This document shows positions 1 through 9,317 of a DNA stretch of 64,000 nt, in pieces; the stretch's first letter is position 1; each line of letters opens with the position of its first letter. Both the position numbers and the translations under genes were made by a program. Below the pieces are notes generated by a model. It worked only from the letters and a program-made list of their open reading frames with translations. It was not told the origin of the DNA and searched no databases. Source of the stretch: Actinomycetota bacterium. GTDB taxonomy: Bacteria; Actinomycetota; Actinomycetes; Actinomycetales; Microbacteriaceae. The stretch lies in the NCBI GenBank assembly GCA_030840335.1, contig JAUZFR010000188.1:1-64000 (forward strand). Reading direction: 5' to 3'.

Positions 1-508
1 GGCCCACCACCGCGAGCTCTCCGCTCATGTGCAGACACTCGAGCATCTGGGTCACGTTGCGGTTATTGGTCCACCCGGTCGACGGCCAGGGCACGACCGA
101 CTCGTCGGGGATATCCCTCGACGTCTGCGGGCCTTCGTCGCCGATACGATCGAGAATGCTGCGGGCGAATCCCGCGTTGTCCTCCATCCAGCTACGAGCA
201 CCCGCGCGATCGGCCCACGTGCGCATGCCGGCGAGGTAGAGGCCCAGGTCCGACATCGGCCGCAGCATCCAGCCGCGCTCGAACAGCAGACCCTGGCTGA
301 GCGCGCGGGTCGTATCGCTCGGTCGATAGGACGACCCGAGGCGAGCCCAGGAGATGTGGTCAGCGGACGGCGCGACGGTAGTGGTGAGCTCGACCCGGAG
401 CATCGCGATTCCCCTGACCATGCTGACCACGTCACTCGGCCGGTCGGCATCCAACAGGGCCGCGCGCACCGCGATCTGCCTGGCCACCTCGCGAGTCACA
501 TTGTGCAC
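1..508 (-). CDS. winged-helix DNA-binding / YcaQ-like (HTH_42) family protein, C-terminus cut off by window edge
   Basis: Minus-strand open frame from GTG ~508: VHNVTREVARQIAVRAALLDADRPSDVVSMVRGIAMLRVELTTTVAPSADHISWARLGSSYRP...LSQGLLFERGWMLRPMSDLGLYLAGMRTWAD...VPWPSTGWTNNRNVTQMLECLHMSGELAVVG. Not in the ORF track because it runs off the window. Confidence 0.6.
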   Translation of the reverse strand, partial: MHNVTREVARQIAVRAALLDADRPSDVVSMVRGIAMLRVELTTTVAPSADHISWARLGSSYRPSDTTRALSQGLLFERGWMLRPMSDLGLYLAGMRTWADRAGARSWMEDNAGFARSILDRIGDEGPQTSRDIPDESVVPWPSTGWTNNRNVTQMLECLHMSGELAVVG

Positions 509-530
509 TGCCACGAGACCACCGTATTCG

Positions 531-1154
531 TCACCTCCGACCGATGCCGAGCCGACGGCGTTTGTCCGGGGTGGATTTCGACTGCGAAAGCAACGCGGGG
601 AGGTCGACGTCGATGAGGCGCCGCAGGCGCTCTATCTTCTGTTCGGCGTAGTCGGGTTCGGCTGCGAACTGGCGAGCAAGAAGCTGCAGCGAGACTTCGC
701 GATTGATTTCGTTGCTGGCATCATCCCGAGCGCGACGCACGAGTGCTTCGATGGCGGTCTCATCGCGGCTGGCGTCTCGGAGCGCAGAGGCGAGTCGCCG
801 ATGAACGAGTGGGCGACGCAGGTGCTCCTCCCGCCGCAGGGCTTTGTTCTCGTTGTCCCTGCCCGCGCGATTCGGAGGCGTCTCTTCCCGGGCGAACCCA
901 AGTCGATCGGCGGTTTCCTCGTTTTCGCGAGCAAGCCGAAGGAATTCCGTTCTCACAAGCTCAGACAGCGCGCGGATGTCGAAATCGAGTTGATCGCGAA
1001 GTGCCGCAACAATGATGCGATTCTTGACCGCCATCCGAACCGCGGCCGTCAGGATGACGACGCCGTCTTCCACGACTCGCTCGATCGGCGCCAGTGGTCT
1101 GACCGGCGGGTCCTTGTACGTGCCCACATTCGCACCAGGTCGCTGCGACTTCAC
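531..1154 (-). CDS. conserved actinobacterial hypothetical protein
   Basis: 207-aa ORF with good codon usage, same strand as the preceding gene. Confidence 0.6.
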   Translation of the reverse strand: MKSQRPGANVGTYKDPPVRPLAPIERVVEDGVVILTAAVRMAVKNRIIVAALRDQLDFDIRALSELVRTEFLRLARENEETADRLGFAREETPPNRAGRDNENKALRREEHLRRPLVHRRLASALRDASRDETAIEALVRRARDDASNEINREVSLQLLARQFAAEPDYAEQKIERLRRLIDVDLPALLSQSKSTPDKRRRLGIGRR

Positions 1155-1280
1155 GACTGCAATTCTCCTCCGTTCGCAGGTCAGTGAACAGGAGCGATGG
1201 GAGGCTACGCGCAGTGAGAGCGGACATGGAAATGCCCAGCGCGGAAGTTGGGGGAGAACCGCCGACGCTGGGCTATCCGA

Positions 1281-1448
1281 ATGCCGACGTTATTCGGGTT
1301 GTTCGTCGGCATGGGCACACCAAGTGGTGGGACCGTATGCGGCTGGGTAAGCGCCGCGATCTCACCGTTTGGTGTCCGGCCCCGCTGTTCGGGAAGTACT
1401 TTCGGGGCCACTACGAGACTAATGGTGTCCGCCATTTGGGGGACACCA
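1281..1448. repeat. cluster of four consecutive inverted repeats in a non-coding gap
   Basis: ATGCCGACG..CGTCGGCAT (1281-1312), CACCA-AG-TGGTG (1318-1329), GGCCCCG..CGGGGCC (1378-1409), TGGTGTCC..GGACACCA (1423-1448). Confidence 0.6.
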
Positions 1449-1686
1449 GATTGTGACCCCAGTTCGGGGGGAATTCTGCGGGTGAACGGTCTCACCGCTG
1501 CTGTAGACCGTGCGGACTCGACGAACTCCGTTCCTTTACAAACGCTCACCTAAGCAGGCTCGGTTTTTCAGTTTGAGCCCATCCCCGATTGCCAGCATGG
1601 TTCTGTACGGATGCACCGTCGCCTCCCGCCAGTTCGTTTATCGAACCGCCCATCACAGTCCAGACCACCGATCCGGAAGCAAGGCA

Positions 1687-2838
1687 GTGCAGGTCTCAGT
1701 CATAGTCCCCACGTTTAACGAGGCGCCCAACATTCAGGAACTCGTCGACCGCATCCAGCAATCGCTGCGCGGGCGACAGGCCGAAATCGTATTTGTCGAC
1801 GACTCGACCGACGACACCGCTGACGCGATCGAGAAGGCGGCGCTGACCGCAGAGCTGCCTGTGCGAGTCATCCAACGAACACAGCCAGTCGGCGGACTGT
1901 CGGGCGCAGTTCTCGAGGGCCTCAAGGCGAGCACCAGCGAGTGGTGCATCGTCATGGACGGAGACCTGCAGCACCCACCGGAGGTCATTCCCGCTCTCCT
2001 CACTTCCGGCATCGAGCAGGACGTCGACGTAGTCGTCGCTTCCCGTCACGTCGACGGTGGGTCCTCGGCCGGGTTGAGCGGTCGCGTTCGACACCTCGTT
2101 TCGAATTCCGCGACGATCCTGACGCGCGCGATGTTTCCCACACGGCTTCGCAACTGCAGCGATCCCATGACCGGATTTTTCGCCGTTCGCCGTGCGTCGA
2201 TTGATCTGAATTCGCTCAGACCCCGTGGGTTCAAGATCCTGCTCGAAGTGCTCGCGCGCAACCCGCTCAAGGTCGCCGAGGAGCCGTTCGTGTTCGGCGT
2301 GCGCCGAGCTGGCGAATCGAAAGCCGATTTCCGCCAGGGGCTGCGGTTTCTGATCCAACTGGCGACGTTGCGCTTCGGACGACTGTCTGGATTCGCCGTC
2401 ATCGGCGCTCTGGGGGCGCTCGCCAACCTGGCCATTATGGCCGCTCTCCAGGCCTTCGGCGTCTGGTACCTGTTGGCGGCCGTCATCGCCGCAGCCATCA
2501 CGATCGTGTCGAATTTCCTGCTCCAGGAGAGGTTCGTTTTCAACGACCTGCGCACCGAAGGTCGCAACGTGTGGATGAGATTCGCCCAATCGCTGGCGTT
2601 CAACGGCGGAGAGACGACGTTGCGCACAGTAGTACTCTGGGTCCTTGTGGAGTCGACGCCCATTCCGAGCGTCATCGCCCAGGGGGTACTCCTGGCTGTC
2701 GGATTCGTGCTTCGGTTCGTGTACCACTCTCGAGTTGTCTACCGACCGAAACTCACGACATCCGTCAGCTTCGATCTTGAAAATGTGCCCTACTCTTTCC
2801 AAGAGCAGCAGGCGCATGATGGGTCGCAGCCTCGCTGA
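1687..2838 (+). CDS. GT2 glycosyltransferase (dolichol-phosphate-mannosyltransferase-like) fused to GtrA-type membrane domain
   Basis: VSVIVPTFNEAPNIQELVDRI, VFVDDSTDDT, MDGDLQHPPE; C-terminal GtrA-like TM domain. Start GTG 1687 preferred over 1510. Confidence 0.85.
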   Translation: MQVSVIVPTFNEAPNIQELVDRIQQSLRGRQAEIVFVDDSTDDTADAIEKAALTAELPVRVIQRTQPVGGLSGAVLEGLKASTSEWCIVMDGDLQHPPEVIPALLTSGIEQDVDVVVASRHVDGGSSAGLSGRVRHLVSNSATILTRAMFPTRLRNCSDPMTGFFAVRRASIDLNSLRPRGFKILLEVLARNPLKVAEEPFVFGVRRAGESKADFRQGLRFLIQLATLRFGRLSGFAVIGALGALANLAIMAALQAFGVWYLLAAVIAAAITIVSNFLLQERFVFNDLRTEGRNVWMRFAQSLAFNGGETTLRTVVLWVLVESTPIPSVIAQGVLLAVGFVLRFVYHSRVVYRPKLTTSVSFDLENVPYSFQEQQAHDGSQPR

Positions 2839-2893
2839 GCAGCTGTCGGAATGCCCGATCGCTTTCAACCTCTGGCCCTGAAAGGACCACCGC

Positions 2894-3730
2894 GTGAACT
2901 TGTTGCAAGCGCTCATCCTCGGCATCGTCGAAGGCGTCACCGAATTTCTCCCCGTCTCGAGCACGGGCCACTTGACGATCGTCGAGAAGCTGTTCGGCCT
3001 GAAGATTGACAGCGCGGGCGTCACGGCGTTCACCGCGATCATTCAGGTCGGCGCAATCGTCGCGGTTCTCGTCTTCTTCAGATCCGATATCGCGCGGATC
3101 GTTGTCGCCTGGGTGCGGGGCATCCGTCACCGGGAGCTCCGTGTCGACCCGGACTACCGGCTCGCCTGGTTCATCATCATCGGCTCGATCCCCATCGGGC
3201 TGATCGGGTTTGCCGCGAAGGATTTCATCGCGGGGGGTCTTCGGAACCTGTGGGTAGTGGTCGTCGCACTGCTGGTGTGGAGCGTCGTCATGGTCGTGGC
3301 CGAACGCGTCGGACGTCGAACCCGACCCGAAGCCGAAATGACGATCAAAGATGCTCTCGTGATCGGCCTGGTGCAGTGCCTCGCCCTCGTCCCAGGCGTT
3401 TCGCGCTCGGGCGCAACCATCAGCGCGGGCCTCTTTCGAAACTTCAACCGGGTAGCCGCGACGAAGATCTCGTTCTTCCTCTCCATCCCGGCGCTCGTCG
3501 CCGCGGGCGGCTACGAGGCAGCGACCCAGGGCAGCGCGGTCGGCGGGTCAGTCGGGTGGATTCCGACGATCGTCGCCACCATCGTGAGTTTCGTCGTCGC
3601 GTATGTCGCTATCGCATGGCTCCTGCGGCTGGTCACAAAACACAGCATCTCGGTCTTCGTCGGCTATCGCGTCGGCCTTGCGGTCGTCGTAGCGGCCCTT
3701 CTGCTCGCCGGGGTCATCAGCGCGACGTAG
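2894..3730 (+). CDS. uppP: undecaprenyl-diphosphatase
   Basis: MNLLQALILGIVEGVTEFLPVSSTGHL ... VPGVSRSGATI. Confidence 0.95.
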   Translation: MNLLQALILGIVEGVTEFLPVSSTGHLTIVEKLFGLKIDSAGVTAFTAIIQVGAIVAVLVFFRSDIARIVVAWVRGIRHRELRVDPDYRLAWFIIIGSIPIGLIGFAAKDFIAGGLRNLWVVVVALLVWSVVMVVAERVGRRTRPEAEMTIKDALVIGLVQCLALVPGVSRSGATISAGLFRNFNRVAATKISFFLSIPALVAAGGYEAATQGSAVGGSVGWIPTIVATIVSFVVAYVAIAWLLRLVTKHSISVFVGYRVGLAVVVAALLLAGVISAT

Positions 3731-4994
3731 CGGATCGATTTCGATTGGCAAGGCGCAGGCGAACCCACCGGTACAGCGCCCCGACAACGAGGACACCCAG
3801 TCCCACGATGATGGATGTCGGCGGCAGTGTGGACACGAGCACAAGGCAGCCGAGCGCGCCGACGACCTGCAGCACTCGGGGATACCTGCGATGGTCTTTG
3901 TCCTGGGTGACCGCTGAGACGTTCGCGATGAAGTAGTACAACAGCACTCCGAATGAGGAAAAGCCGATCGCGCCGCGAAGATCGGTGGTGAGAACCAGGA
4001 TGCTCACGACAACGGCGAGCGCGATTTCGGCGTGATGCGGAACCCGGTATTTCGGATGCACTCCTGCGAGCCAGCTCGGCAGGTCGCGGTTTCGTGCCAT
4101 GGCCAGAGTCGTGCGGCCAACGCCCGCGACCAGGGCGAGGAGCGCCCCACTTGCCGCGACAGCCGCACCGATCCGCACCAGAGGCGCGGCCCACGACCAG
4201 GCGCCTTCTCGCACCAGGTCCACCAACGGCGCCGTAGAGGTCGCCAATCGATCGGGTCCGATGGCTACCAACGCCGTGACAGCGATGAGCGCATAGATCA
4301 CCAGCGTGACCCCGAGCGCGGTGAGGATGGCGCGAGGGATGGTCCGGGCCGGATCCTTCACCTCCTCGCCCATCGTGGCAATGCGTGCATACCCCGCGAA
4401 AGCGAAGAACAGCAGGCCCGCGGACTGCAGGATGCCGTACCAACCGTGCGCGAAGAGATTCCGTCCCAGATCGTTGTGACTGGATGTGCCGCCGATGAGC
4501 CCGGCGATCACGACCAGAACGAGGACAATCAGAACGATTGCAACGATGACGCGCGTGAGGCCGGCGGTGCGGGTCACCCCGAAATAATTCACGGTTGCGA
4601 GAACGAGAATCGCGGCAACCGCCACAGGTTTCTCCCAACCGACGGGCGCAGCATATGCGGCGAAAGTCAGAGCCATTGCGGCACAACTGGCGGTCTTGCC
4701 GATGACAAAGCTCCAGCCAGCCATGAATCCTGGCCATTCACCGAGCCGCTCGCGACCGTACACATAGGTTCCGCCCGAAGTTGGATATTGGGCGGCGAGC
4801 TGAGCCGACGATGACGCGTTGCAGTACGCGACGATTGCGGCGACTCCCAGACCGACGAGCAAGCCCGCGCCAGCGGCGGCCGCGGCGGGAGCAAACGATG
4901 CAAAGATCCCCGCGCCGATCATCGACCCAAGACCGACGACGACCGCGTCGAAGAGGCCGAGTCTGCGGGCGAGGGAGGGGTTAGAAATTGTCAC
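3717..4994 (-). CDS. APC-family amino acid permease
   Basis: VVVGLGSMIGAGIFASFAPAA ... YPTSGGTYVYGRERLGEWPGFMAGWSFV; 3' end overlaps uppP by 14 bp. Confidence 0.9.
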   Translation of the reverse strand: MTISNPSLARRLGLFDAVVVGLGSMIGAGIFASFAPAAAAAGAGLLVGLGVAAIVAYCNASSSAQLAAQYPTSGGTYVYGRERLGEWPGFMAGWSFVIGKTASCAAMALTFAAYAAPVGWEKPVAVAAILVLATVNYFGVTRTAGLTRVIVAIVLIVLVLVVIAGLIGGTSSHNDLGRNLFAHGWYGILQSAGLLFFAFAGYARIATMGEEVKDPARTIPRAILTALGVTLVIYALIAVTALVAIGPDRLATSTAPLVDLVREGAWSWAAPLVRIGAAVAASGALLALVAGVGRTTLAMARNRDLPSWLAGVHPKYRVPHHAEIALAVVVSILVLTTDLRGAIGFSSFGVLLYYFIANVSAVTQDKDHRRYPRVLQVVGALGCLVLVSTLPPTSIIVGLGVLVVGALYRWVRLRLANRNRSATSR

Positions 4995-5147
4995 GACGGC
5001 CCGTCTCTTTCGGACTGAGTATCAGAATGCAGCTCCCTCATCATCCTCTGGTGAAGTCGTAGGTCAACGTCAACGCCAACGCCCGTGGCCCCGTTTACCC
5101 AATGGTCACCTTGGCGCCACTACGCGTCCATCCTTGTTTCTTACCGT

Positions 5148-5165
5148 ATCTAACGACGGTTAGAT
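5148..5165. promoter_or_regulatory. inverted repeat ATCTAAC-GACG-GTTAGAT upstream of the iron ABC operon
   Basis: Perfect 7-bp arms, 4-bp spacer, 34 bp before the SBP start. Confidence 0.7.
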
Positions 5166-5198
5166 TCTGCTGTAACAAGAAACGCATGGGAGCACATC

Positions 5199-6272
5199 AT
5201 GATCCACAAGTCTCGAGTGGCGGCGGGGGCAGCGGCCCTCACAGCCATGGTTCTTCTTGCGGGCTGCACCAGCACGCAAGCAACATCCCTCACCGGGTCC
5301 ACGTCAACAGCCAAAGTCGAGCCCCTGGTGCTTTACGCGGCCGAGGCCTACGACGCGAACATGGGCAAGGCCTTCACTGCGAAAACCGGAATCCCGGTCA
5401 AAGTGGTCGATGACAGTACGGGGCCGCTCCTCACCAAGATCGCGGCTGAGAAGAACAACCCGCAGTGGTCGTTGTTCTGGGCAGATGGCGACACCGCCTT
5501 CTCCTCGCTGGATCAGCAGGGCGAACTGCTCTCCTACAAGCCGAATGCACCGTGGAACGCCGTCGGCAAGGCGATCGTGCCTTCCGACAACAGCTATATT
5601 CCGACCGGCACGACCGTCATGGCCGCCCTCATCTACAACTCGGCGAAGACAACCAGCGTGCCGACCACCTATGACGACCTCGCGACATCCGCCTACACGG
5701 GGAAGGTCGGAATGAATGACCCGTCGCAGTCGGGTCCGACGTACCCGTTCATCGCAGGTGTGATGAACCAACTCGGCGGCCAGAGCGCTGGTGTCAGTGA
5801 TGGGGAGGCGTACTTCACGAAACTCAAGTCGAACGGACTCAAGGTCTACCCGACGAACGGCGACACCCTGCACGCCCTCGAAACCGGCCAGATCAACTAC
5901 GGGCTGATCCAGAGTTCCGCAGCGACCGGCGAAGTCGTCAAGGTCAAGCCGACCTCTGGGTATGCGCCGAAAATCGTGTACCTGCCGAAGTCGACGCTCC
6001 TGCCCAGCGTGATCGGAATCGACAAGGCAATCGACAAGACCCAGCAGACGGAAGCCAAGCAATTCGTCGACTACGCGCTCTCTCCCGAGGGCCAAAAGGT
6101 CATGCAGGGCGCGGACCTTGCCGGCGATTCTCTGTTCTGGCCGATCGTCGACAATTCGACCGCGCTGACCCAGCTACCGGCCTTCCCGGCCGACTATCAG
6201 CGCATCGATCCGACCTTCTGGGGCCCGCTGCAGGCACAGGTCGTGACCTGGTTCGACTCGAATATCAAGTAG
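5199..6272 (+). CDS. Fe(III)-type ABC transporter substrate-binding lipoprotein
   Basis: Lipobox LLAGC; LVLYAAEAYDANMGKAFTAKTGIPVKVVDDSTGPLLTKI; followed by permease and ATPase genes. Confidence 0.85.
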   Translation: MIHKSRVAAGAAALTAMVLLAGCTSTQATSLTGSTSTAKVEPLVLYAAEAYDANMGKAFTAKTGIPVKVVDDSTGPLLTKIAAEKNNPQWSLFWADGDTAFSSLDQQGELLSYKPNAPWNAVGKAIVPSDNSYIPTGTTVMAALIYNSAKTTSVPTTYDDLATSAYTGKVGMNDPSQSGPTYPFIAGVMNQLGGQSAGVSDGEAYFTKLKSNGLKVYPTNGDTLHALETGQINYGLIQSSAATGEVVKVKPTSGYAPKIVYLPKSTLLPSVIGIDKAIDKTQQTEAKQFVDYALSPEGQKVMQGADLAGDSLFWPIVDNSTALTQLPAFPADYQRIDPTFWGPLQAQVVTWFDSNIK

Positions 6273-6296
6273 CTCAAAAAGACTGCAGGAGTCGAA

Positions 6297-8123
6297 ATGG
6301 TTGAACTTACGCGAGTGAGCGCAAACAGCGGCGCGTCCCGCTCGCGAGTTCGCAGCGCGGTGCCGACGACGGCAGGAGTGGTCGGCACCGCAGCACGCTC
6401 GTTGCTTAGCCGTTTCGGCGCGATTCTGATCAGGATCAACCCGTTCACGTTGTTCTGGCTCCTGATCGTCGCGATCCTGATCCTCCCAATTGTCCTGTTT
6501 CTTGCGGTCGCGTTCAGCCCGCGATTGTTGGATCAGGGCACGGAATGGTTCACCCTGTCGGCATTTGCTCAGGCCGTGAATGGGCAATTGCTGCTCGGCC
6601 TTCTGCACTCTCTGGTAATCGGCGTGACGACCGCCGTCGCATCCGCAGCGGTCGGCTTCCTGCTGTCCTGGGTCGTCCTGCGCACCAACGCCCCGGGGCG
6701 CCGCATCTGGACGGGGGTGGTGTTCGCCTTGTTGCTGACACCCTCGTACCTGATCGCGCTTGGCTGGGAGAGGCTCGTCGAACCCAATGGCGTCCTGCAG
6801 GTGCTCGGCTGGGATCCGATCTGGCTCAGAGACGTGATTTATGGGCCAGTTGGCATCGTCATCGTCCTCACGGTAAAGGGAATACCGTTTGCGTTCCTGG
6901 CGATCTCGAATGCGATGCGCGGACTCGGCCACGAGTTCGAGGATGCCGCGCGGGTTCACGGCGGTGGACGGATCGCGTCATTGCGGATCGTTCTCTCGTT
7001 GCTCGCGCCCGCCGTATGGTCCGCTCTCGCGATCGTCTTCGCGGAGTCGGTGAGCGATTTCGGAGTTGCCTCCACGCTGGCAAATGACGCCCACTTTCCC
7101 GTCGCGACCTACTCGCTTTACAACGCCGTGCAGGCGTTTCCCGTCAACTTTCCTGTTGCATCAGCTGTCAGCTGGGTGCTACTGATACTCGTCGTCCTCG
7201 CACTGCTTGCGCAAAGCCGCGCCCTGCGGGGCCGAAGCTTCCGCGTGCTCGGCGGCCGCAGCCGTCCGGTTCTCCGTGTTCAGCTCTCGCGCGGCGCGAA
7301 AGTGCTCTGCACGCTTGCGCTCTTCATCCTGCTGGTCATCTCGCTCGGCGTGCCCACCTTCGGTGCCATCTCGGCGTCTCTCATCGACGGGCTCGGCTCC
7401 CTCGCGGGCACCCACCAGTGGACGCTCGACAACTATCAGCGGGTCATCGTGAGCCCGGACCTCAGTCAGCCATTGCTGTTCTCGGCGGAGCTCGCCGCGA
7501 TCACGGCAACGGTCACACTCGTTCTCGCCGTCGTCTGCGCACGGCTACTCGCGAACAAGGGAGGGAGTTTTGGCGGCCGCATCCTTGACCTGGTGCTGCT
7601 CGCAGCCGTCGCGCTACCGGGGATCGTCTTCGCCGCCGGCTACATCTTCGCGTACAACCTTCCGTTGACGAACACGCTTGGCATTCACCTCTATGGCACC
7701 ACTGCGCTGCTCGTTCTCGCGTACCTGGCTACCGCGCTGCCGTCGACGTCGCGAGTGCTCGTCGGCACGATGAGCCAGATTCAGGAGTCGATGAGTCACG
7801 CTGCGCGCGTGCATGGAAACGGTGCCATCCGGTCGTGGCTCTCGATCGTTCTGCCGGTGACAGCGCGGCCGATGCTGTCGGCCTGGCTGCTGACCTACAC
7901 GGCGACACTCCTCGAGTTGCCCGTCTCACAGCTCCTGGCGCCGCCGGGTTCGCTGCCGATTTCAGTTGGCATCACCTCGACACTCGCTAAGTATGACTTC
8001 GGCGGTGGCACTGCGATGGAGGTGCTCGCGATCCTTTCTGCGCTCGCCGTCGTCGGCGTGGCCTACCTGCTGTTCAAACTCATTGCGCCGGCTGGATGGC
8101 GAAGGATCGGGAGATCGGCATGA
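6297..8123 (+). CDS. Fe(III)-type ABC transporter permease (fused double-length)
   Basis: 608 aa, two transmembrane/EAA-type modules (FEDAARVHGGGRIASLRIVLSLLAPA; MSHAARVHGNGAIRSWLSIVLP). Confidence 0.85.
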   Translation: MVELTRVSANSGASRSRVRSAVPTTAGVVGTAARSLLSRFGAILIRINPFTLFWLLIVAILILPIVLFLAVAFSPRLLDQGTEWFTLSAFAQAVNGQLLLGLLHSLVIGVTTAVASAAVGFLLSWVVLRTNAPGRRIWTGVVFALLLTPSYLIALGWERLVEPNGVLQVLGWDPIWLRDVIYGPVGIVIVLTVKGIPFAFLAISNAMRGLGHEFEDAARVHGGGRIASLRIVLSLLAPAVWSALAIVFAESVSDFGVASTLANDAHFPVATYSLYNAVQAFPVNFPVASAVSWVLLILVVLALLAQSRALRGRSFRVLGGRSRPVLRVQLSRGAKVLCTLALFILLVISLGVPTFGAISASLIDGLGSLAGTHQWTLDNYQRVIVSPDLSQPLLFSAELAAITATVTLVLAVVCARLLANKGGSFGGRILDLVLLAAVALPGIVFAAGYIFAYNLPLTNTLGIHLYGTTALLVLAYLATALPSTSRVLVGTMSQIQESMSHAARVHGNGAIRSWLSIVLPVTARPMLSAWLLTYTATLLELPVSQLLAPPGSLPISVGITSTLAKYDFGGGTAMEVLAILSALAVVGVAYLLFKLIAPAGWRRIGRSA

Positions 8124-9253
8124 CAACAATCGAGCGAGACGTGAATACCGAGGCTCACGCAGCCGAAGTGGCGCGGGGACACCGGGTTCGAGTACGCGGA
8201 GTGCGCAAGCGCTATGGGGCGGTCGAAGCGCTGGCCGGGATCGACCTCGACATCGAGGCCGGGAAGTTCATGGTGCTTCTCGGGCCTTCCGGGTCCGGTA
8301 AGTCGACCCTCATCCGCGGCATCGCCGGGATCGAGCGGTTCGATTCCGGAACAGTGCAGTTTGGCGAGGCCACGATGAGCGACCAACGCAAACACTCTCC
8401 CGCGGAACGCCGCGACCTGTCGATGGTGTTCCAGGACTACGCGCTCTGGCCCCACATGACGGTCGAACAGAACGTGGGGTACGCTCTCCGGCGTCGTCAC
8501 CTCGAACCCGTCGCGCGTCGGCAGCTTGTCAATGAGACGGTCGAGAGGGTGGGCCTCGAGGCGAAGCTGAAGAGCTATCCGGGTGAGTTGTCGGGCGGGC
8601 AGCAACAGCGTGTCGCACTGGCGCGCGCGCTGGTTGCCCGTCCGGCTCTACTGCTCTTCGACGAGCCGCTGTCGAATCTGGATGCGGACCTCCGTGAGAG
8701 GCTTCGCGTCGAGATCGCGACGCTCACACGGGAGTTCGGTGCAACGGCCTTGTACATCACCCACGACCAAAGCGAGGCGTTCGCGCTGGCGGATGAGATC
8801 GGCGTGCTGCGCGCCGGAGTGCTCGAACAGCGCGGCACGCCAGAGCAGATCTTCCGGAACCCCGCCACGCCGTTCGTCGCGCAGTTCACGGGCATCGCTG
8901 GTTCCTTTTCGGGACGCGCTGCGGGCGATCGTGACGGCTATTTCCGGGTGCGCGTGGGCGATCACGAATTGCCCTGCACGGCGGCGGCGGGAGTAAACCC
9001 GGGCGTTCTCGTCGACTTGCTAGTGCGGCCAACAGCCACTTCGCTCGCGGTGCGGTCCGCCACGGACGAGATGCTGATTCCCGGCATCGTGGTCGATGTC
9101 GCGTTCCGAGGGCGGGGCTACGAACACGTAGTCGAGACGGGCTATGGTCGCCTGACCTCGGTGTTCGACACCCGTCCATGGTCGCGCGGATCCGACTGCG
9201 CGATCCGGATAGATCCCGATGGATGCATCGCCTATCCGCACAAGCCAAGCTAA
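8120..9253 (+). CDS. ABC transporter ATP-binding protein (Fe(III)/spermidine type)
   Basis: Walker A GPSGSGKST, signature LSGGQQQRVALARAL, Walker B LLLFDEPLSNLD; ATGA overlap with the permease. Confidence 0.9.
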   Translation: MTTIERDVNTEAHAAEVARGHRVRVRGVRKRYGAVEALAGIDLDIEAGKFMVLLGPSGSGKSTLIRGIAGIERFDSGTVQFGEATMSDQRKHSPAERRDLSMVFQDYALWPHMTVEQNVGYALRRRHLEPVARRQLVNETVERVGLEAKLKSYPGELSGGQQQRVALARALVARPALLLFDEPLSNLDADLRERLRVEIATLTREFGATALYITHDQSEAFALADEIGVLRAGVLEQRGTPEQIFRNPATPFVAQFTGIAGSFSGRAAGDRDGYFRVRVGDHELPCTAAAGVNPGVLVDLLVRPTATSLAVRSATDEMLIPGIVVDVAFRGRGYEHVVETGYGRLTSVFDTRPWSRGSDCAIRIDPDGCIAYPHKPS

Positions 9254-9263
9254 CACCTGTTAG
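9250..9263. promoter_or_regulatory. CTAAC-ACCT-GTTAG inverted repeat overlapping the ATPase stop codon and upstream of the ExxE membrane protein
   Basis: Same CTAAC-N4-GTTAG core as 5148-5165; extra half-site TCTAACGG at 9282-9289. Confidence 0.6.
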
Positions 9264-9317
9264 ATTAGTAACTAAACGACTTCTAACGGAACAAAATGAC
9301 GACATGAAAGAGATTCG

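Noticed and set aside
5061-5085. Short GTCAAC/GCCAAC tandem
   Set aside because: About three degenerate 6-bp units only; expected by chance.
5148-9263. Iron-type repeats as DtxR/IdeR boxes
   Set aside because: IdeR boxes have GGTTAG...CTAACC facing inward; here CTAAC comes first with a 4-bp spacer. Kept only as an unassigned operator.
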